Source of the DNA: Papilionanthe hookeriana x Papilionanthe teres
Taxonomy: Eukaryota; Streptophyta; Magnoliopsida; Asparagales; Orchidaceae
Reading direction: 5' to 3'
Length of the DNA: 64,000 nt
Assembly: GCA_022702705.1 (NCBI GenBank)
Contig: CM040423.1
Location: 113,393,738-113,457,737, forward strand
The notes beneath the pieces were generated by a model, which saw nothing but the letters and a program-made list of their open reading frames with translations, was not told the origin of the DNA and made no database searches. Positions 25,268-36,762 of this stretch are shown piece after piece (positions within the stretch are counted from its first letter, which is position 1; the number at the start of each line of letters is the position of its first letter). The position numbers were made by a program, and so were the translations under genes.

Positions 25268-26783
25268 GTTACTTGTCCTCAAGTGACAGTTAATCTCATA
25301 GAACATTTTAGCATGCAAATTATGTAATGAGTTTCTTAGGAAGATAACAAAATTTTGTTCTAGAAATGGAATAGTCCAATTTAGAAAAATTTCAGTAATT
25401 AAAACCAACTTAAAGTTTAGAAAGTTCTTAAGTAAATGAAAATGACAAATATAAGTTTCTATCTAATTCAGAAATATTTGTAGATTCTTCAAAATATAGG
25501 ACTCAAGCACTTATTTTTCTCACATAAAAATCTTTATTTGAAAATAATTTTACTTACCATATTATAACCTTAAGCTTTAGATTTTCTCTGAACTTATATA
25601 TTAAACTTTAGGCATGAAATCAATTTTTGATTAGGCCCTTAAATCCTCAAGCTTTTCCTCCCTTTTCATATACTATTTTTCACTTTTTCTTTTTTTTTTC
25701 TTTTTTTTATAAGGAAAAGATTACTATATCTGGATAGGCCTTTAATGATTTTGAATTCCACCCTTCCATTTAAAATAAAGGTCAGATATACATCTTTCAC
25801 TTAAAAATCATAATAATAATATTTGAAAGTTACTCTTCAATAAAAGAAATTTACGCTTTGAAGAATAAAAGTCAAATCTTCTATTTATCCAAAAATACAA
25901 AACTTCTTACTAAAGATAGTTTAACTTTATTTAACACCTCTTCATTAAGAAAATTTTAACTTTAAGTTTTTCATGATTACTATTAATGTTAACTAAATTT
26001 TTTTTTTATTCATTTCTATATTCAAAATTTTTGTTCCCCTAATATAACTTCATGTACATAATTGTTCTCAATCAAAAATAAGATTTATTTTAAGTATTCT
26101 TGAGAATCAAATAAAATTTTAGGTTTTTGAAAATCTTTGATTTTAAAATCCCCCCCAAAAATTTAATTTTTAGTTAAGATAAAATATTTAAGCATAAGAA
26201 AGGATACATGGGTGAGAAATAAAAACTGACATATCATGTTTGTAGGAATTTTTTAATATCCTAATATGCAAGTATAACAATTTAAATAACAGGAGTAAAA
26301 TGAAATCTAATTTAGTTTCTCAAAACATTTTTTTTACAAAGAAAAGTAAAAATTTCAAAAAAACTTCTACAGTAGTGGAGGTTTTCAAAGCATATACACA
26401 CCAACTAAAATAACACACTAATACAGATAACAGATGATAGCGGAATTTGAAAATTTTAAACATGTAGTTTCCTAAGTAGAAATTCCTAATAGTGGTTTAT
26501 AATCTCCTAACAGTTTTTGAATTAAAGTACACACTACTGAAAACTCTGACATAACATACACATAAAAACATTTACTATTACACATCACTACCACCAAGCA
26601 ACATATAAAACATCAATACAACAACAACAATACATCTGAATATGCATAATAGAAAAATAATACAAACTACAGTTTGCATACTATCAAGGTTCATATCACA
26701 ACACAATGATCAAACTAAATACTAAACGAAACACACATCAGTACGTCAACAACAACATTGCAACGAAAACAAATAACACTAAT
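25268..26783 (-). other. 3' untranslated region of element B
   Basis: AT-rich, with no credible ORF. It holds a pyrimidine-rich run near 25670-25715 (purine on the coding strand), in the same place as the AAAAG tracts in A and C. It also holds the internal G-run at 26150. Confidence 0.7.
26150..26166 (-). other. Internal polypurine-like tract, element B
   Basis: A run of seven C on the plus strand next to aaaaatttaa. On the coding strand this is a PPT-like A/T-G run about 0.9 kb upstream of the terminal PPT. A and C have equivalents. Confidence 0.45.
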
Positions 26784-27830
26784 CTACTCATCATCCTCAT
26801 CATCATCATCATCATCATCCTGCTCGTTCCAATCTCTAGATGGTACATATGGTATGTAGAATGGATGAGGGGGCATCTTAGCACTCTGATCTCCTCTAAT
26901 CAGTCTATCCAAATATTACTAATAATTATCCTCATACTCATCATATTTCACAATATATCTTTCCACATTATCCATCTTACCATCCATATCTTTCAAATGT
27001 TCTCGAGTAAGACTCAATTTTTTCAAAATTTTTCTTAACAAACTAGTCTGTTAATCTGTAGATGATGAAGCACGTGAAGTAGTAGCACGAGAAGTAGATG
27101 CAGCAGAAGCAGAAGCAGTAGTAGCCCTACCAAATCCTCCTCTCCAACCAAACTCTTAATGTACAGTGTAAGCACCAACGTTGACACTGGTAATTGGTCT
27201 TAATGGCTGAAGTACCTCTTCCCAGGTTTCAAACTTCATTCCAGATCGTTCACATAATGAATGAATCAATGAAGGAAATCACATACCTGCAACAGTGGTT
27301 GATCTAGCACAGTTCAAAACATAATCATAAATTATACATCCAATGTCAATAGGCTTCCCTTGCTGAATGCAATGGTTCAACACAGCTCTTTCTCTCGTTA
27401 TATCACTAGTATGACTTGAAGGTAACAATTTAGATGAGATAAAATAATGCAACGCCATAGAAATGACATTCAATTTGGAAAGGAAAGTTCACTCTTCTAT
27501 CATTTGTTATTTTCCATAATCCTCTTCCATCAGTTAGAAATTCCATGATCTCATCTAATTCTCCTTCCGTAAGATGATAGTTAGTATAAAAATAGAACAT
27601 GTCAGGAGGTAGTCCATAAAAAGAATTGATTGCTACAGAAGAAAAGTTGACCTCCCAAATCCTTCTAGCAATCTATCTTCAATCACCTCTCCTGGTTTAC
27701 TAAACACACGCTCAGGAATCAACTTACGTGATTGCAATGCATCAACGTATCGTTCCTCAGCCCTCATACAAATAAATTTATCAAAATCAAATCTTGTATT
27801 TTCTCGTGCACGCTTTGACTTTGGTGCCAT
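26784..27830 (-). pseudogene. ORF3b of element B (putative plant transposon protein-like, broken)
   Basis: The function is unknown; it lies where Athila elements carry an env-like gene. The start MAPKSKR with a basic N-terminus matches MAPRGKR in element A. The middle part (EFLTDGRGLW, then LHYFISSKLLPS...ITRERAVLNHCIQQGKPIDIG) matches the ORF3b proteins of A and C. The family resembles the plant 'putative plant transposon protein' domain. The C-terminus has a helical segment and an acidic run of Asp/Glu encoded by a GAT repeat (26787-26820). Frameshifts near 27640 and 27480 and stops near 27280 and 27160 kill it. I see no signal peptide or membrane helix, so a true envelope role is not supported. 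Confidence 0.7.
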
Positions 27831-28664
27831 CTTTAAAAATTCATGAAGAATTCACCATAAATTCCAAAATCAAACTAAACTTGCTAAATTATCTTCCAAA
27901 AGATATTTTCACTAAATCCAAGTAATTTCTCAAGTTTTTCCTCAAATTTTCAGCATGAATAGTGATTTTAAGATTTTCCAAAATGTACTCAAAATACATG
28001 GTGAAAATTAAAAATTGTTACTTAGGAGTAGTGCTCTTACCTCAAGGAATCCAAATTTAACAATTTTTGCTGAAATCGGCTCTTAAATGATCCACAATAT
28101 GATGCCCTAGGCTCCTCTTTCGCGATAAACCGAAGGTTAAAGACGATCAGGTGGTTTAAAAATGGTAATTTTCATGTTTTTAACTACTGGAAACTAATTT
28201 TCGTGAACTGGCGCATAAGCGCTAACCCCTCGACGCTTAGGCGCAAAATCTGGCGCTTAGCTGCCAGTACCCAAATATCACAATTAAGTATATGCACTAA
28301 ATCACTATGTTAATCACCCTTAATTACTCCAGAATAATTATTTCTCCCTATATTAATGTTCTAGTACTCCAAATCAAAATATAATATCCATTGATTCCAC
28401 ACAAATTTCACACTAACACAAACTTATATTAAACAAACATAACGCTTAATACAATTCTAGAATTTCTATCCACATATAAAGGATGAAATTCTCTAAAAAC
28501 AAGAGACTTTAATCTCAAACTAATAAGTATACATTTCTAGGATGTAACCATCACATCATCAAACTTTGTTAATACTTAAATATAAACACTAAACACACCA
28601 CACATAACACACATGAACACTACATATAACATATAAGAAAACTAAACAAATAAGAACAAAGCAC
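27831..28664 (-). other. Spacer between ORF3a and ORF3b of element B
   Basis: Noncoding leader. It carries a GC-rich cluster of inverted repeats at 28210-28270 (GCGCATAAGCGC, CGCTTAGGCGC, GGCGCTTAGC) related to the ones in the LTR of B. Confidence 0.6.
28210..28270. repeat. GC-rich inverted-repeat cluster upstream of ORF3b (B)
   Basis: Three short arms of the AAGCGC/GCGCTT type within 60 bp. They share sequence with the LTR hairpin of B. Confidence 0.65.
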
Positions 28665-29069
28665 TTAATTCCATTCTCCATTAGCCGGATTATATTCAGG
28701 ACCACTATTATTCTCATTTGACCCTTATGGAATATAAATTTGATAGAACGGGCAATAATTGTTCATTCTTACATCTTCTTCTTCAATCCATTTGTTCTTC
28801 AAAAACATCGCCTTATCTGCTTCTTCCACATACCTTGAATGACTGAATTACATCTTGAGTTGCCATCCCATGTGCTCCAACTATAAGTTAGTTTCATGGA
28901 TCTTTGCTTCCATTGAAGTCACTCGCGCATAAATATTTGCAATCATTTATGCAATCCCTTGAATACTAACAGTGAGATATCCATTGAATAATTCTTTAGC
29001 ACTATCACTAATGAACTTACTCTTGTCAGAATCTTGTTTCTTCTTCATCTCATTCTCCCAGGAAGACAT
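28665..29069 (-). pseudogene. ORF3a remnant of element B
   Basis: This reading frame of 135 codons, including four in-frame stops, runs from ATG (MSSWENEMKKKQDSDKS) to TAA. Its second half (FLKNKWIEEEDVRMNNYCPFY) aligns with the C-termini of ORF3a in A (ESSDKFPFCPFYNLFVH) and in C (WIEEDSTEEFPFRPFYKLFVH). It lacks the N-terminal two-thirds present in A. The first half looks helical and may be coiled-coil. Its role is unknown. All four stops lie in one uninterrupted frame, so decay by point mutation is likely. Confidence 0.55.
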
Positions 29070-29538
29070 GATGCACTCAAAACTCTCTTCTTAAGACTCA
29101 GAAATGAAAATAGGACTTGGGCAAGTGTTTCTCTTAAATCGAGTCCTTTTATAGACTTGGGAAGTGCTAAACTCGCCCCAAGACGTTTTAAAACTCCAAA
29201 ATAACTTCCAAAACTACTCCCCCATGATCTAGGTTTCTAGAACCTCATTTTTCACGTTTTTTGTAACTCCGGCACCTAAGCACCAACCAGTCGGCGCTTA
29301 GCCTCCAGTGCTCAATTTAGCACAGGTCTGCTAAGTGTCCAAATTTTCATTCTGACTTCTCTAAATCATCAATTAAGGTCAAATAAACTTTACTATAGTT
29401 TAAAAACTTCAAATTACTACCACTAAAAACATAAAAATAAATCAAACAAAGCAAACAAAGCACACAAAATAAATATAAAGCAAAGCACACCGATAATTAT
29501 GGGTTGCCTCCTACAAAGCAGCCTGACATACCCAAAAC
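29070..29538 (-). other. Spacer after pol of element B
   Basis: It contains a motif read on the coding strand as GGAGGCAACCCAT (about 29500-29515), also found just after pol in A (40300-40315). It also contains a GC-rich inverted repeat at 29271-29308. Confidence 0.6.
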
Positions 29539-31074
29539 TCATTCTGAGTGACCCAACATCAAATTATTATCAGATTTTGATTTATTGACTGAAAAATATG
29601 GTTTAATTCTATGTCCGTTAACATTAAATATTTTTCCAGTCTTAGGATCTTGAATATCTATAGCTCCATAAGAATAAACTTTTATCACAATAAATGGACC
29701 CATCCACCTGGACTTAAGTTTTTCAGAAAATATTCTCAATCTAGCATTATACAGTAAAACTTTTTGTCCTGGTACATGATTTTTAGTAAGAATCTTCCGA
29801 TCATGCCATAACTTCATCTTTTTCTTATAAATCTTAGCATTTTCATAAGATTCATTCCTTATTTCTTCAAGCTTATTCAAATGTGATAATCTCTTTTCAG
29901 CAGCATCTTTCAAATTATAATTGAACTCTTTAATAGCCCAATATGCTTTATGCTTAAGTTCAAAAGGTAAATGACAAAATTTTCCAAAAATCAGACTATA
30001 TGGGGACATTCTTATAGGTATTCTGTAAGAAGTCCTATAAGCCCACAAAGCATAATCCAGTTTGATTGACCAATCCTTTCTATTTGGATTAACAGTTTTT
30101 TCCAATATTCTTTTAATTTCACAATTAGATAATTCAACCAAACCATTTGTCTGCGGATGATAAGCAGTAGCAATGCGATGATTAATATGATCTTTCTTTG
30201 CTAACTTCCCAATAATCGCATTTCTAAAATGACTTCGCCCATCAGTTATGATTACTCTTGGTATTCCAAATCTGTAAAATATATTCTTTTCTAAAAACTT
30301 TGCAACACTTTGAGCATCACAACGAGGTAAAGCAATAGCTTCAATCCATTTGGAAACTCAGTCTACTGCTATCAAAATATAAACATTTCAGAAAGATGGT
30401 GTAAATAGTCCCATAAAATCTAGTCCCCAAACATCAAATAATTCAACTTCCAACATATAATTGAGGGGCGTCTCATTTCTTCTAGAAATATTACTTACAC
30501 GCTGACATCTATCACAATTTTTAATATAAACATTCACATCCTTAAAAATTGTAGGCCAATAAAATACTGAATGTAATATTCTATATGCATTTTTATCACT
30601 TCCAAAATGTCCCCCATAATCAGAATCATGACATTTTTGAATAATTTCATAAGTCTCTTCCAAAGGTACACATCTTCGAATTATAAGATCATTTCCTTGT
30701 TTAAACAAAAATGGGTCATCCCAAAAATAAGTCTTAGCATCAGACAGAAATTTATTCTTTTCTTGGTATGTCAAACCATAGGGTATAATATTACTAACAA
30801 TAAAGTTTACTATATCTGTATACCACGAAACACGCCATTCTTTAACAGTGAACAGTTTTTCATCAGGAAAATGTTCATTAATTTCTTGAATATCACAGAG
30901 AGATTTTTCAATTTTAAGCTTGGACAAATTATCAGCAATTTGATTATCAGAACCCTTCCTATCTACTATCACAAAATCAAATTCTTGCAAAAGAAGAATC
31001 CATCTTATCAGTCTCGGTTTTGCATCATTTTTCTTCCTTAAGTATTTAATAGCAGAATGATCTGCATGCACCAC
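29539..31074 (-). pseudogene. RNase H C-terminus and integrase of element B (broken)
   Basis: From 31074 leftwards, the RNase H end (HADHSAIKYL) is followed by the linker KPRLIRWILLLQEFDF. Next comes the integrase zinc-binding HHCC domain (HDSDYGGHFG ... CDRCQR), then the catalytic core beginning WGLDFMGLF with the first Asp. A frameshift or stop near 30388 breaks the core. The second Asp motif (VIITDG) lies about 30240-30255 in another frame. The final segment (29539-30141) carries the Glu region (LVELSNCEIKRILEKTV), the GPF-like strand (SRWMGPFIVIKVYSYGAIDI) and the end LMLGHSE. It would insert element cDNA into the genome but is inactive. Confidence 0.85.
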
Positions 31075-32293
31075 ACATTTAGTTCCAATTAAATATGATC
31101 TAAATTTATCAAAGGCAAATACTATAACTAATAACTCTTTCTCAGTAGTGGTATAATTAATTTGAGCTTCATTAAGAGTTTTATTGGCATAATAAATAAC
31201 TTTGAAAATTTTATCATTTTTCGTACCTAAAATAGAACCAATAGCATAATCAATAGCATCACATTAATTTAAAATGGTTTTTCCCAATTTGGTGAAATTA
31301 TTGCAGGTGCAGTGATTAATTTTTCTTTTAATGTTTCAAAGGCCTTACGGCAGTCATCATTAAAATTAAAAATTGCATCCTTTTCAAGTAAACGGCATAA
31401 AGGTTTTGTAATCTTTGAAAAGTATTTGATGTAACGCCTGTAGAATCCAGCATGTCCTAAAAAACTTCTAATTCCCCTTACATTGGTTGGGCAAGGTAAA
31501 TTAGATATAACTTAAATTTTTGCAGGATCTACCTCAAAACCTTTTTCTGAAATCCGATATCCCAAAATAATTTCTCCTGCTACCATAAATTGGCATTTTT
31601 CCCAATTAAGGACCAAATTAGTTTATTCACAGCATTTTAGAACTTTAGATAGATGTTCTACACATGATTCAAATGAAATTCCAAACACTAAAAAGACATC
31701 CATAAAAACTTTAATCCCTTTTTCAATCAAATCACAAAAAATAGCCATCATACATCTCTGAATGTAGCAGGGGCATTACATAAACCAAAGGGCATTCTTC
31801 TAAAAGCAAACGTACCATAAGGAATGGTAAATGTAGTTTTCTCTTGATCCTTAGGAGCAATTTGAATTTGGTGGTAACCAGTATATCCATCCAGAAAACA
31901 AAAGTATTTATGTCTAGCCAGTCTATCCAACATTTGATCTAGAAAAGGGAGTGGAAAATGATCTTTCCTTGTGGCAAGGTTTAATTTTCTATAATCAAGG
32001 CATATTAGCCACCCTGTAACTTGTCTTGTTGGTATCATTTCATTCTTTTCATTAATAGTCACAGTTACTCCTCCTTTTTTAGGAACACAGTGAATATGAC
32101 TAAACCATGCACTATCTGAAATAGGGTAGATAATTCTAGCATCCAACCATTTTAAAATTTCTTTCTTAACAACGTCTTTCATTATAGGATTTAATCTCCT
32201 TTGGGGATCAGCCCGCGGTTTGCAATTATCTTCTATAAGAATTCTATGAATACAAATTGAAGACTGATTTCTTGTGCTTCTTAAAAATGTCAA
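31075..32293 (-). pseudogene. Reverse transcriptase and RNase H N-part of element B (broken)
   Basis: The RT fingers and palm are clear: PRADPQRRLNPIMKDVVKKE, AWFSHIHCVPKKGG, then YFCFLDGYTGYHQIQIAP and FGLCNAPATF. The catalytic FMDD box reads FMDV at about 31697-31708, so the second Asp is lost. A stop follows at 31748 and further stops near 31630 and 31510. After the connection region (LGHAGFYRRYIK), the RNase H start lies near 31330-31080 with the TLNEAQINYTTTEKELL-type segment. This RT could not polymerise. Confidence 0.85.
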
Positions 32294-32738
32294 GCAAAAT
32301 CTCTTCTTCTTTTTCAGTTAATTGAGAGGAAATTATAACAGGCAAGGTTGAGGATTCACCTAGGAAAACATACTTCAAATGATCGGGAAGCATTTTTTAC
32401 TCAAGTTTAGGAGGTTTTTCAATTGATGGGCGATAAGATTCATCTTTTTCAGTCATATCCAACAATTCAAAACTTTCATGTACATACTTTAAATCTTCCT
32501 TTTGAAAATCTTCAGAATCAAGTTACTCCTCTTCTTGCTTATATTCCCATTCTTCTCTTTCAGCTTTCTCTTCATAAGTTGATTTGAAATGACATTCACG
32601 TAAATATTCAATAACATCCATCCTATAACACTCATCTTCTTTACCTCTAGCAGGATATTTCATTGATTTTGAAATATTAAATGTAACAGTCTGATCATTA
32701 ACCCTCATCGTTAATTCCTCTTTTTGCACATCTATCAT
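32294..32738 (-). pseudogene. Protease C-terminus and RT linker of element B
   Basis: The segment 32523-32738 (MIDVQKEELTMRVNDQTVTFN) matches the post-protease part of A (VIDVQKGELTMRVNDQEVNFN). It is followed by an acidic, charged linker ending EEEWEYKQEEE-like and a stop, then a low-conservation stretch before RT. Confidence 0.7.
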
Positions 32739-32752
32739 GGCTCTGCCTGTAG

Positions 32753-34024
32753 CTAAAAAGGTCTCCCCAAAATTATGGGTATCTCTTTATCTTCCTCCAT
32801 ATCTAATACAATGAAATCCACAGGAAAAATAAATTGATCCACTTTTACCAAAACATCTTCTATAACTCCTTTAGGATATGTGATCGAACGATCTTCTAAT
32901 TGTAGAATTACAGTAGTTGAGTTTATTTCTCCTAGTCCCAATCTTTTGAATATTGATAGAGGCATAAGGTTAATGCTTGCATCCAAACCACATAAAGCTT
33001 TTCCACAGAATCTTTCTCTGATTGCACATGGAATTGTGAAACTACCAAGATCTTTTAGTTTTTTAAGAAGCTTTTTCTGAATTATCGCATTGTACTCCTC
33101 ACTAAGTGCAACAGTCTCATTTTCTTTAAACTTCCTCTTTTTATTTTGAATGCCCTTCATAAATTTTGCATAGCTTGGCATTTGTTCAAGGGCTTCAGCA
33201 AATGGAATATTAATGGTAAACTTCTTTAATATCTCCAAGAATTTTGAAAATTGCTTATCCAACTTTTGTTGATGAAGTCGCTGAGGAAATGGAGGTGGTG
33301 GTTTTTCTAAATCAACCTTAGGTGGAGAAATAGATCTTTCAAAACCTTTTGAAGCGTCCTCTTTAGGTCTTTCAATCTCTTCTTTCTCTATTTCAGTTTC
33401 TTTTTTAACTCTACCTTCCAATTCTTTTCCACTTCTCAGTTGAATTGCTTTTACTTGTTCTTTATTCTTTTCTCTTGGATTCACTTCAGTATTACTTGGA
33501 AGCATTCCTTGGTATCTATTACTTAAAGCATTTACAATTTTTCCCAATTGATTTTCAATATTTATGATGGTTGCTCCTTGAATTTGTAATTGATTTCCCT
33601 TATGTGATACAACTTCTTTCATAGACAACTTCTTCTCATTATTTTGTAAAGCATTGTTATAATTAGAAGGATAAGTTAATATATTATTATTACTACCTTG
33701 GTTGTTCCAATTCCCCAATGGGTTTACTTGGTGGTTCCCCCATTGTTGATTAACACCACCCTGATTATTGTTATTCCAGTTAAAATTTTGATGAATCTTC
33801 CAATCTGGGTTATAATAATTGGAATATGGGTTGTTATGTTTGATGATAGCATTCACAATTTCTGGTGAAGAATAAGAATAAACCATTTGACTTAATGAAT
33901 TTTCTTCAATCATGAGATTTGGCTGAGAAAAATTCATCCCAAATTGGTCTACCTTCCTTGATACAGCAGCAACTTGATTTGCTAATATTGTAAAAGCATC
34001 ATTTTCATAAACACTGGCTACCAT
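32753..34024 (-). pseudogene. Gag C-terminal half and protease of element B
   Basis: The longest open frame in the window (423 codons). It runs through the Asn-rich gag tail, KAIQLRSGKEL, the charged block, the LEILKKFTINIPF motif and into the retropepsin domain ending VLDMEEDKEIPIILGRPF. In place of the catalytic CDLGAS box it reads CGLDAS: the active Asp is Gly and the following Gly is Asp. The protein would therefore not be an ordinary aspartic protease. No zinc knuckle (CCHC) is seen, as is common for Athila-type gag. Confidence 0.85.
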
Positions 34025-34831
34025 TTTAGGATTTAACCTTTCAGAAGGCCATTGAAAAATTATTAGTAGTCATTTCTTCAATTAAAGCATAAGCATCAGA
34101 AAATGGTTTAGACATTAATGATCCACCAGTAGCAGCATCGATGATTGATCTAAGAGATCCAACTAATCTATTATAAAAAGTTTAAATTATTAACCAATCT
34201 GGTATCGCATGATATGGACATTTCCTGAGGAGATCTTTAAATCTTTCCCAGGCTTCATATATTGATTCCCCTTCAAACTGACAAAAAGATGTTATATCAT
34301 TTCTTAACTTAGCAGTCATAGACGGTGGAAAATATTTAGCAAGGAATTTTTGTGACAGTTCACCCCAAGTTCTTATTGATCCAGGTGGTAACGAATGTAA
34401 TCATATTTTAGCTTTATCCCTTAGTGAGAAAGAAAAAATTCTAAGTCTAATAGCATCATCCAAAACACCATCATATTTAAAAGTAGCACACAACTCTAGA
34501 AAATTAGCAAGATGCAAATTAGAATCTTCAGTTGTTGCTCCCCAAACTGATTATTAGACATCATTTGGATAATATAGAGTTTAAGCTCAAAAGAATTAGC
34601 AATTCTAACGAGATTTTGAATACTACCATGAAATTCTTCTACTGTAGGGTTAACATAAACTCTTAAAGGTCTTAATTCTTGATGGATGCCTACATTTTGA
34701 TTTTGATGATTTGTCATTTCTTGAATATTTTTATCTTTTTCTTTATTTTTATTTTTTATTTTTATTTTTCTGATAGTTCTTTCTAATTCAGAATTATAAG
34801 GCACAAGTCCCTCAGAACCTGAACTACGCAT
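34025..34831 (-). pseudogene. gag: Gag N-terminal half of element B (frameshifted)
   Basis: The start is the ATG at 34831 (MRSSGSEGLVPYNSELERTIRK), chosen because A and D share this opening. The first frame runs to 34496 and covers the RPLRVYVNPTVEE and MMSNNQFG blocks. A frameshift near 34530 moves the capsid core (LRLFSFSLRDKAK-type, 34400-34480) to another frame, with more stops before 34024. Confidence 0.75.
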
Positions 34832-34930
34832 ACAACAATAATACAAAACAAAACACAACACACAAACAAAAACAAAGAATAGTAAAAATTTAAAATTTCT
34901 TAATTCTCTTTAAAATGCAATTTAATTATT

Positions 34931-34956
34931 TTTCCCAGGCAACAGCGCAAAATACT
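34931..34956 (-). other. Primer binding site of element B (degenerate)
   Basis: On the minus strand, after LTR end ggggatca comes agtattttgcgctgttgcct, a decayed tRNA-Asp-type site (TGGCGCCGTTGCCGGGGA). Confidence 0.65.
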
Positions 34957-36349
34957 TGATCCCCGATAAATATATGTGCGCCAAAAACTTGACTCCACAC
35001 CAAATATATATGTGCTGATGATTTAGATATGAAAATTATGATTTTATATTATGGGATACTATGCAAGTATACATATCTTTTATCAAGTAATATAGGACTT
35101 TCTGATTAAGCCCCGAGATATCGAACCCATAGGGAAAATTTGAAAATCTTTAAAGGAATCAGAAATTTATCTTTTTACTTTTTTATGGCTTTTGAAAGTA
35201 TGTCTTGATCTTGAAAAGTTTTGAAAGTTCATTTGTCTTTTGAAATTTCCTTAATAAAATGTTAGGCAAGAAATTAAAATTATAATAATTAATAACACTA
35301 TGTAAAACACTATTTACTAGAATATCTTTTTATTTCCTTTTATGAAGTAGTAATAATTATTAAAGTATTGTTGTGGAAGTATTTAAATTTCTTATGACAG
35401 ATAGAAGCAAATGTGTTCTTTACCCTTAGTTAGTTCTATAAAGAACATTGGTTAATTTGAAATTTTTACCATTTTGAACATGGTTAGGCAGGGAAGTTAC
35501 TAGTCTCTCACTCTAGAGTTCCTTCGATTCCCACCAACTGGGGGCTAACTTCTCATATCAAAACTCAAAACTTCAAACCAAATTAGGGGGTTTTAGCCTG
35601 TCACTCTAAAATCCTCTAATTTTACTCCCTTCCATAAAAATATCTTCTAATATTACATTCAATTACATGGACTACAATTCTCACCCATATAATTGCATGT
35701 GATTCTTACTAACTTTTATGAGATAATAACGCATTGGATCTTACATAATCTCAAGAAATTCTATAACTTAACAGGCCAAATTAAGAAGTAAACAAAGTTT
35801 TCAGAATCATTGTTCAGAACTTCTTCAAACTTTAAACACTGATACTTTCGACAACAATTCTCCATAAATTAATTACTTCTCCATTTAAGAAAGAAAAAGA
35901 TAAAGTAAACTACTCAGAATGCATTGAGAAAATATAAAAACACATTGATTTAAAATTAAAAACCATAAGAAAAACAAAAACAAGTATTAATAAAAAACTA
36001 AATGTAAGAATAAAAGTAAACACTTATTTAAAAATTTACTCCACAAGACACAAGAAGTTCCTCTGAAACTTTAAATCTTCGCTAAACTACTCCTCAGAGT
36101 GGATCTCCCAACTCTGATGACTCAAAATAAACTTCAGACATCAATAGAAACTAAACTAAAAGAAAGAAAAGAAGTGGGAAGAAGAAGACTTCACTCCGAC
36201 TCTTTTTTCCTTTCTACTCTCTACTTCTACTCTTAATAAAAACTCTCGCAACATAAAAGTAAAATACTATAAAAACTCTCTTTAAAATGTAAGTGGAAGA
36301 GCCCTTCAATAGGAAAAGGAAGAGCTCCTTAATCTTTCCTAAGACTCTC

Positions 36350-36357
36350 TTTAAATA
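36350..36357 (-). promoter_or_regulatory. TATA box in 5' LTR of B
   Basis: TATTTAAA on the coding strand, about 405 bp after the LTR start and kept in the 3' LTR. Confidence 0.5.
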
Positions 36358-36539
36358 GTAATCTAAAAAGTGCCTTGGTGTCTCTTCAAATGTGTCTAGA
36401 TTCAATATATCCACCAAAGAATCCACCCCTTCATTCAAACTTGCCGCCCAAAGGAAGTTATGGAAGTTACCACCAAGAGTTTCATCCCATCCCCTTTGAA
36501 ATTGGTGCCAAATTCCTTTAGAATTTGATTTGTAACTAT

Positions 36540-36575
36540 GGCGGCTAAGCGCCAGCCCAGCGGCGCTTAGCCGCC
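36540..36575. repeat. Perfect GC-rich hairpin in 5' LTR of B
   Basis: GGCGGCTAAGCGCC and GGCGCTTAGCCGCC form a 14-bp perfect inverted repeat with an 8-base loop. It is the best preserved member of the hairpin class described in the findings. Confidence 0.9.
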
Positions 36576-36762
36576 AAAGCCCAAACTTTAATTTTTCATC
36601 TTTTTTTGCTCCAAATTTGATTCATTTTTTCTCCTTTCACCATGACCATCCATTTTCATCATACTTGCAAGAAAAACACAAAATACCTTCCATTAAAGTG
36701 CAATATCATTAAAAATAGGTATAAAAATGTGCATAAAAATACTATATATTTTAGGTGTATCA

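Larger units (their letters stand above)
8872..36762 (-). mobile_element. Element B: Athila-like retrotransposon on minus strand
   Basis: This is a complete but dead element with both LTRs, inserted antiparallel into the protease of element A with TSD tgatc on both sides. It reads leftwards: 5' LTR 34957-36762, PBS, gag, PR, RT, RH, INT, a short ORF3a, ORF3b, PPT, and 3' LTR (24247-25247 plus 8872-9545). Its 3' LTR is split by a giant LTR insertion of 14.7 kb, which itself contains another. Without these inserts B is about 13.2 kb with a 9.7-kb internal region. LTR starts and ends are TGATACACC and GGGGATCA on the coding strand. Confidence 0.9.
34957..36762 (-). mobile_element. Element B 5' LTR (1,806 bp)
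   Basis: Coding-strand ends are TGATACACC and GGGGATCA. It is about 95% identical by eye to the 3' LTR over long stretches. It contains TATTTAAA (36350-36357 on the plus strand as TTTAAATA), the inverted repeat at 36540-36575, and a PBS-like stretch (cgccaaaaacttga, 34980-34994) just inside its 3' end. Confidence 0.9.

Noticed and set aside
26706..27038. 110-codon plus-strand ORF with Ile-rich hydrophobic stretches
   Set aside because: It is the antisense of the acidic tail and helix of ORF3b of B. The poly-Ile comes from the reversed GAT repeat.
30607..31041. 144-codon plus-strand ORF
   Set aside because: Antisense shadow of the integrase and RNase H region of B, with no motif.
32880..33080. 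66-codon plus-strand ORF
   Set aside because: Antisense shadow of the protease region of B.
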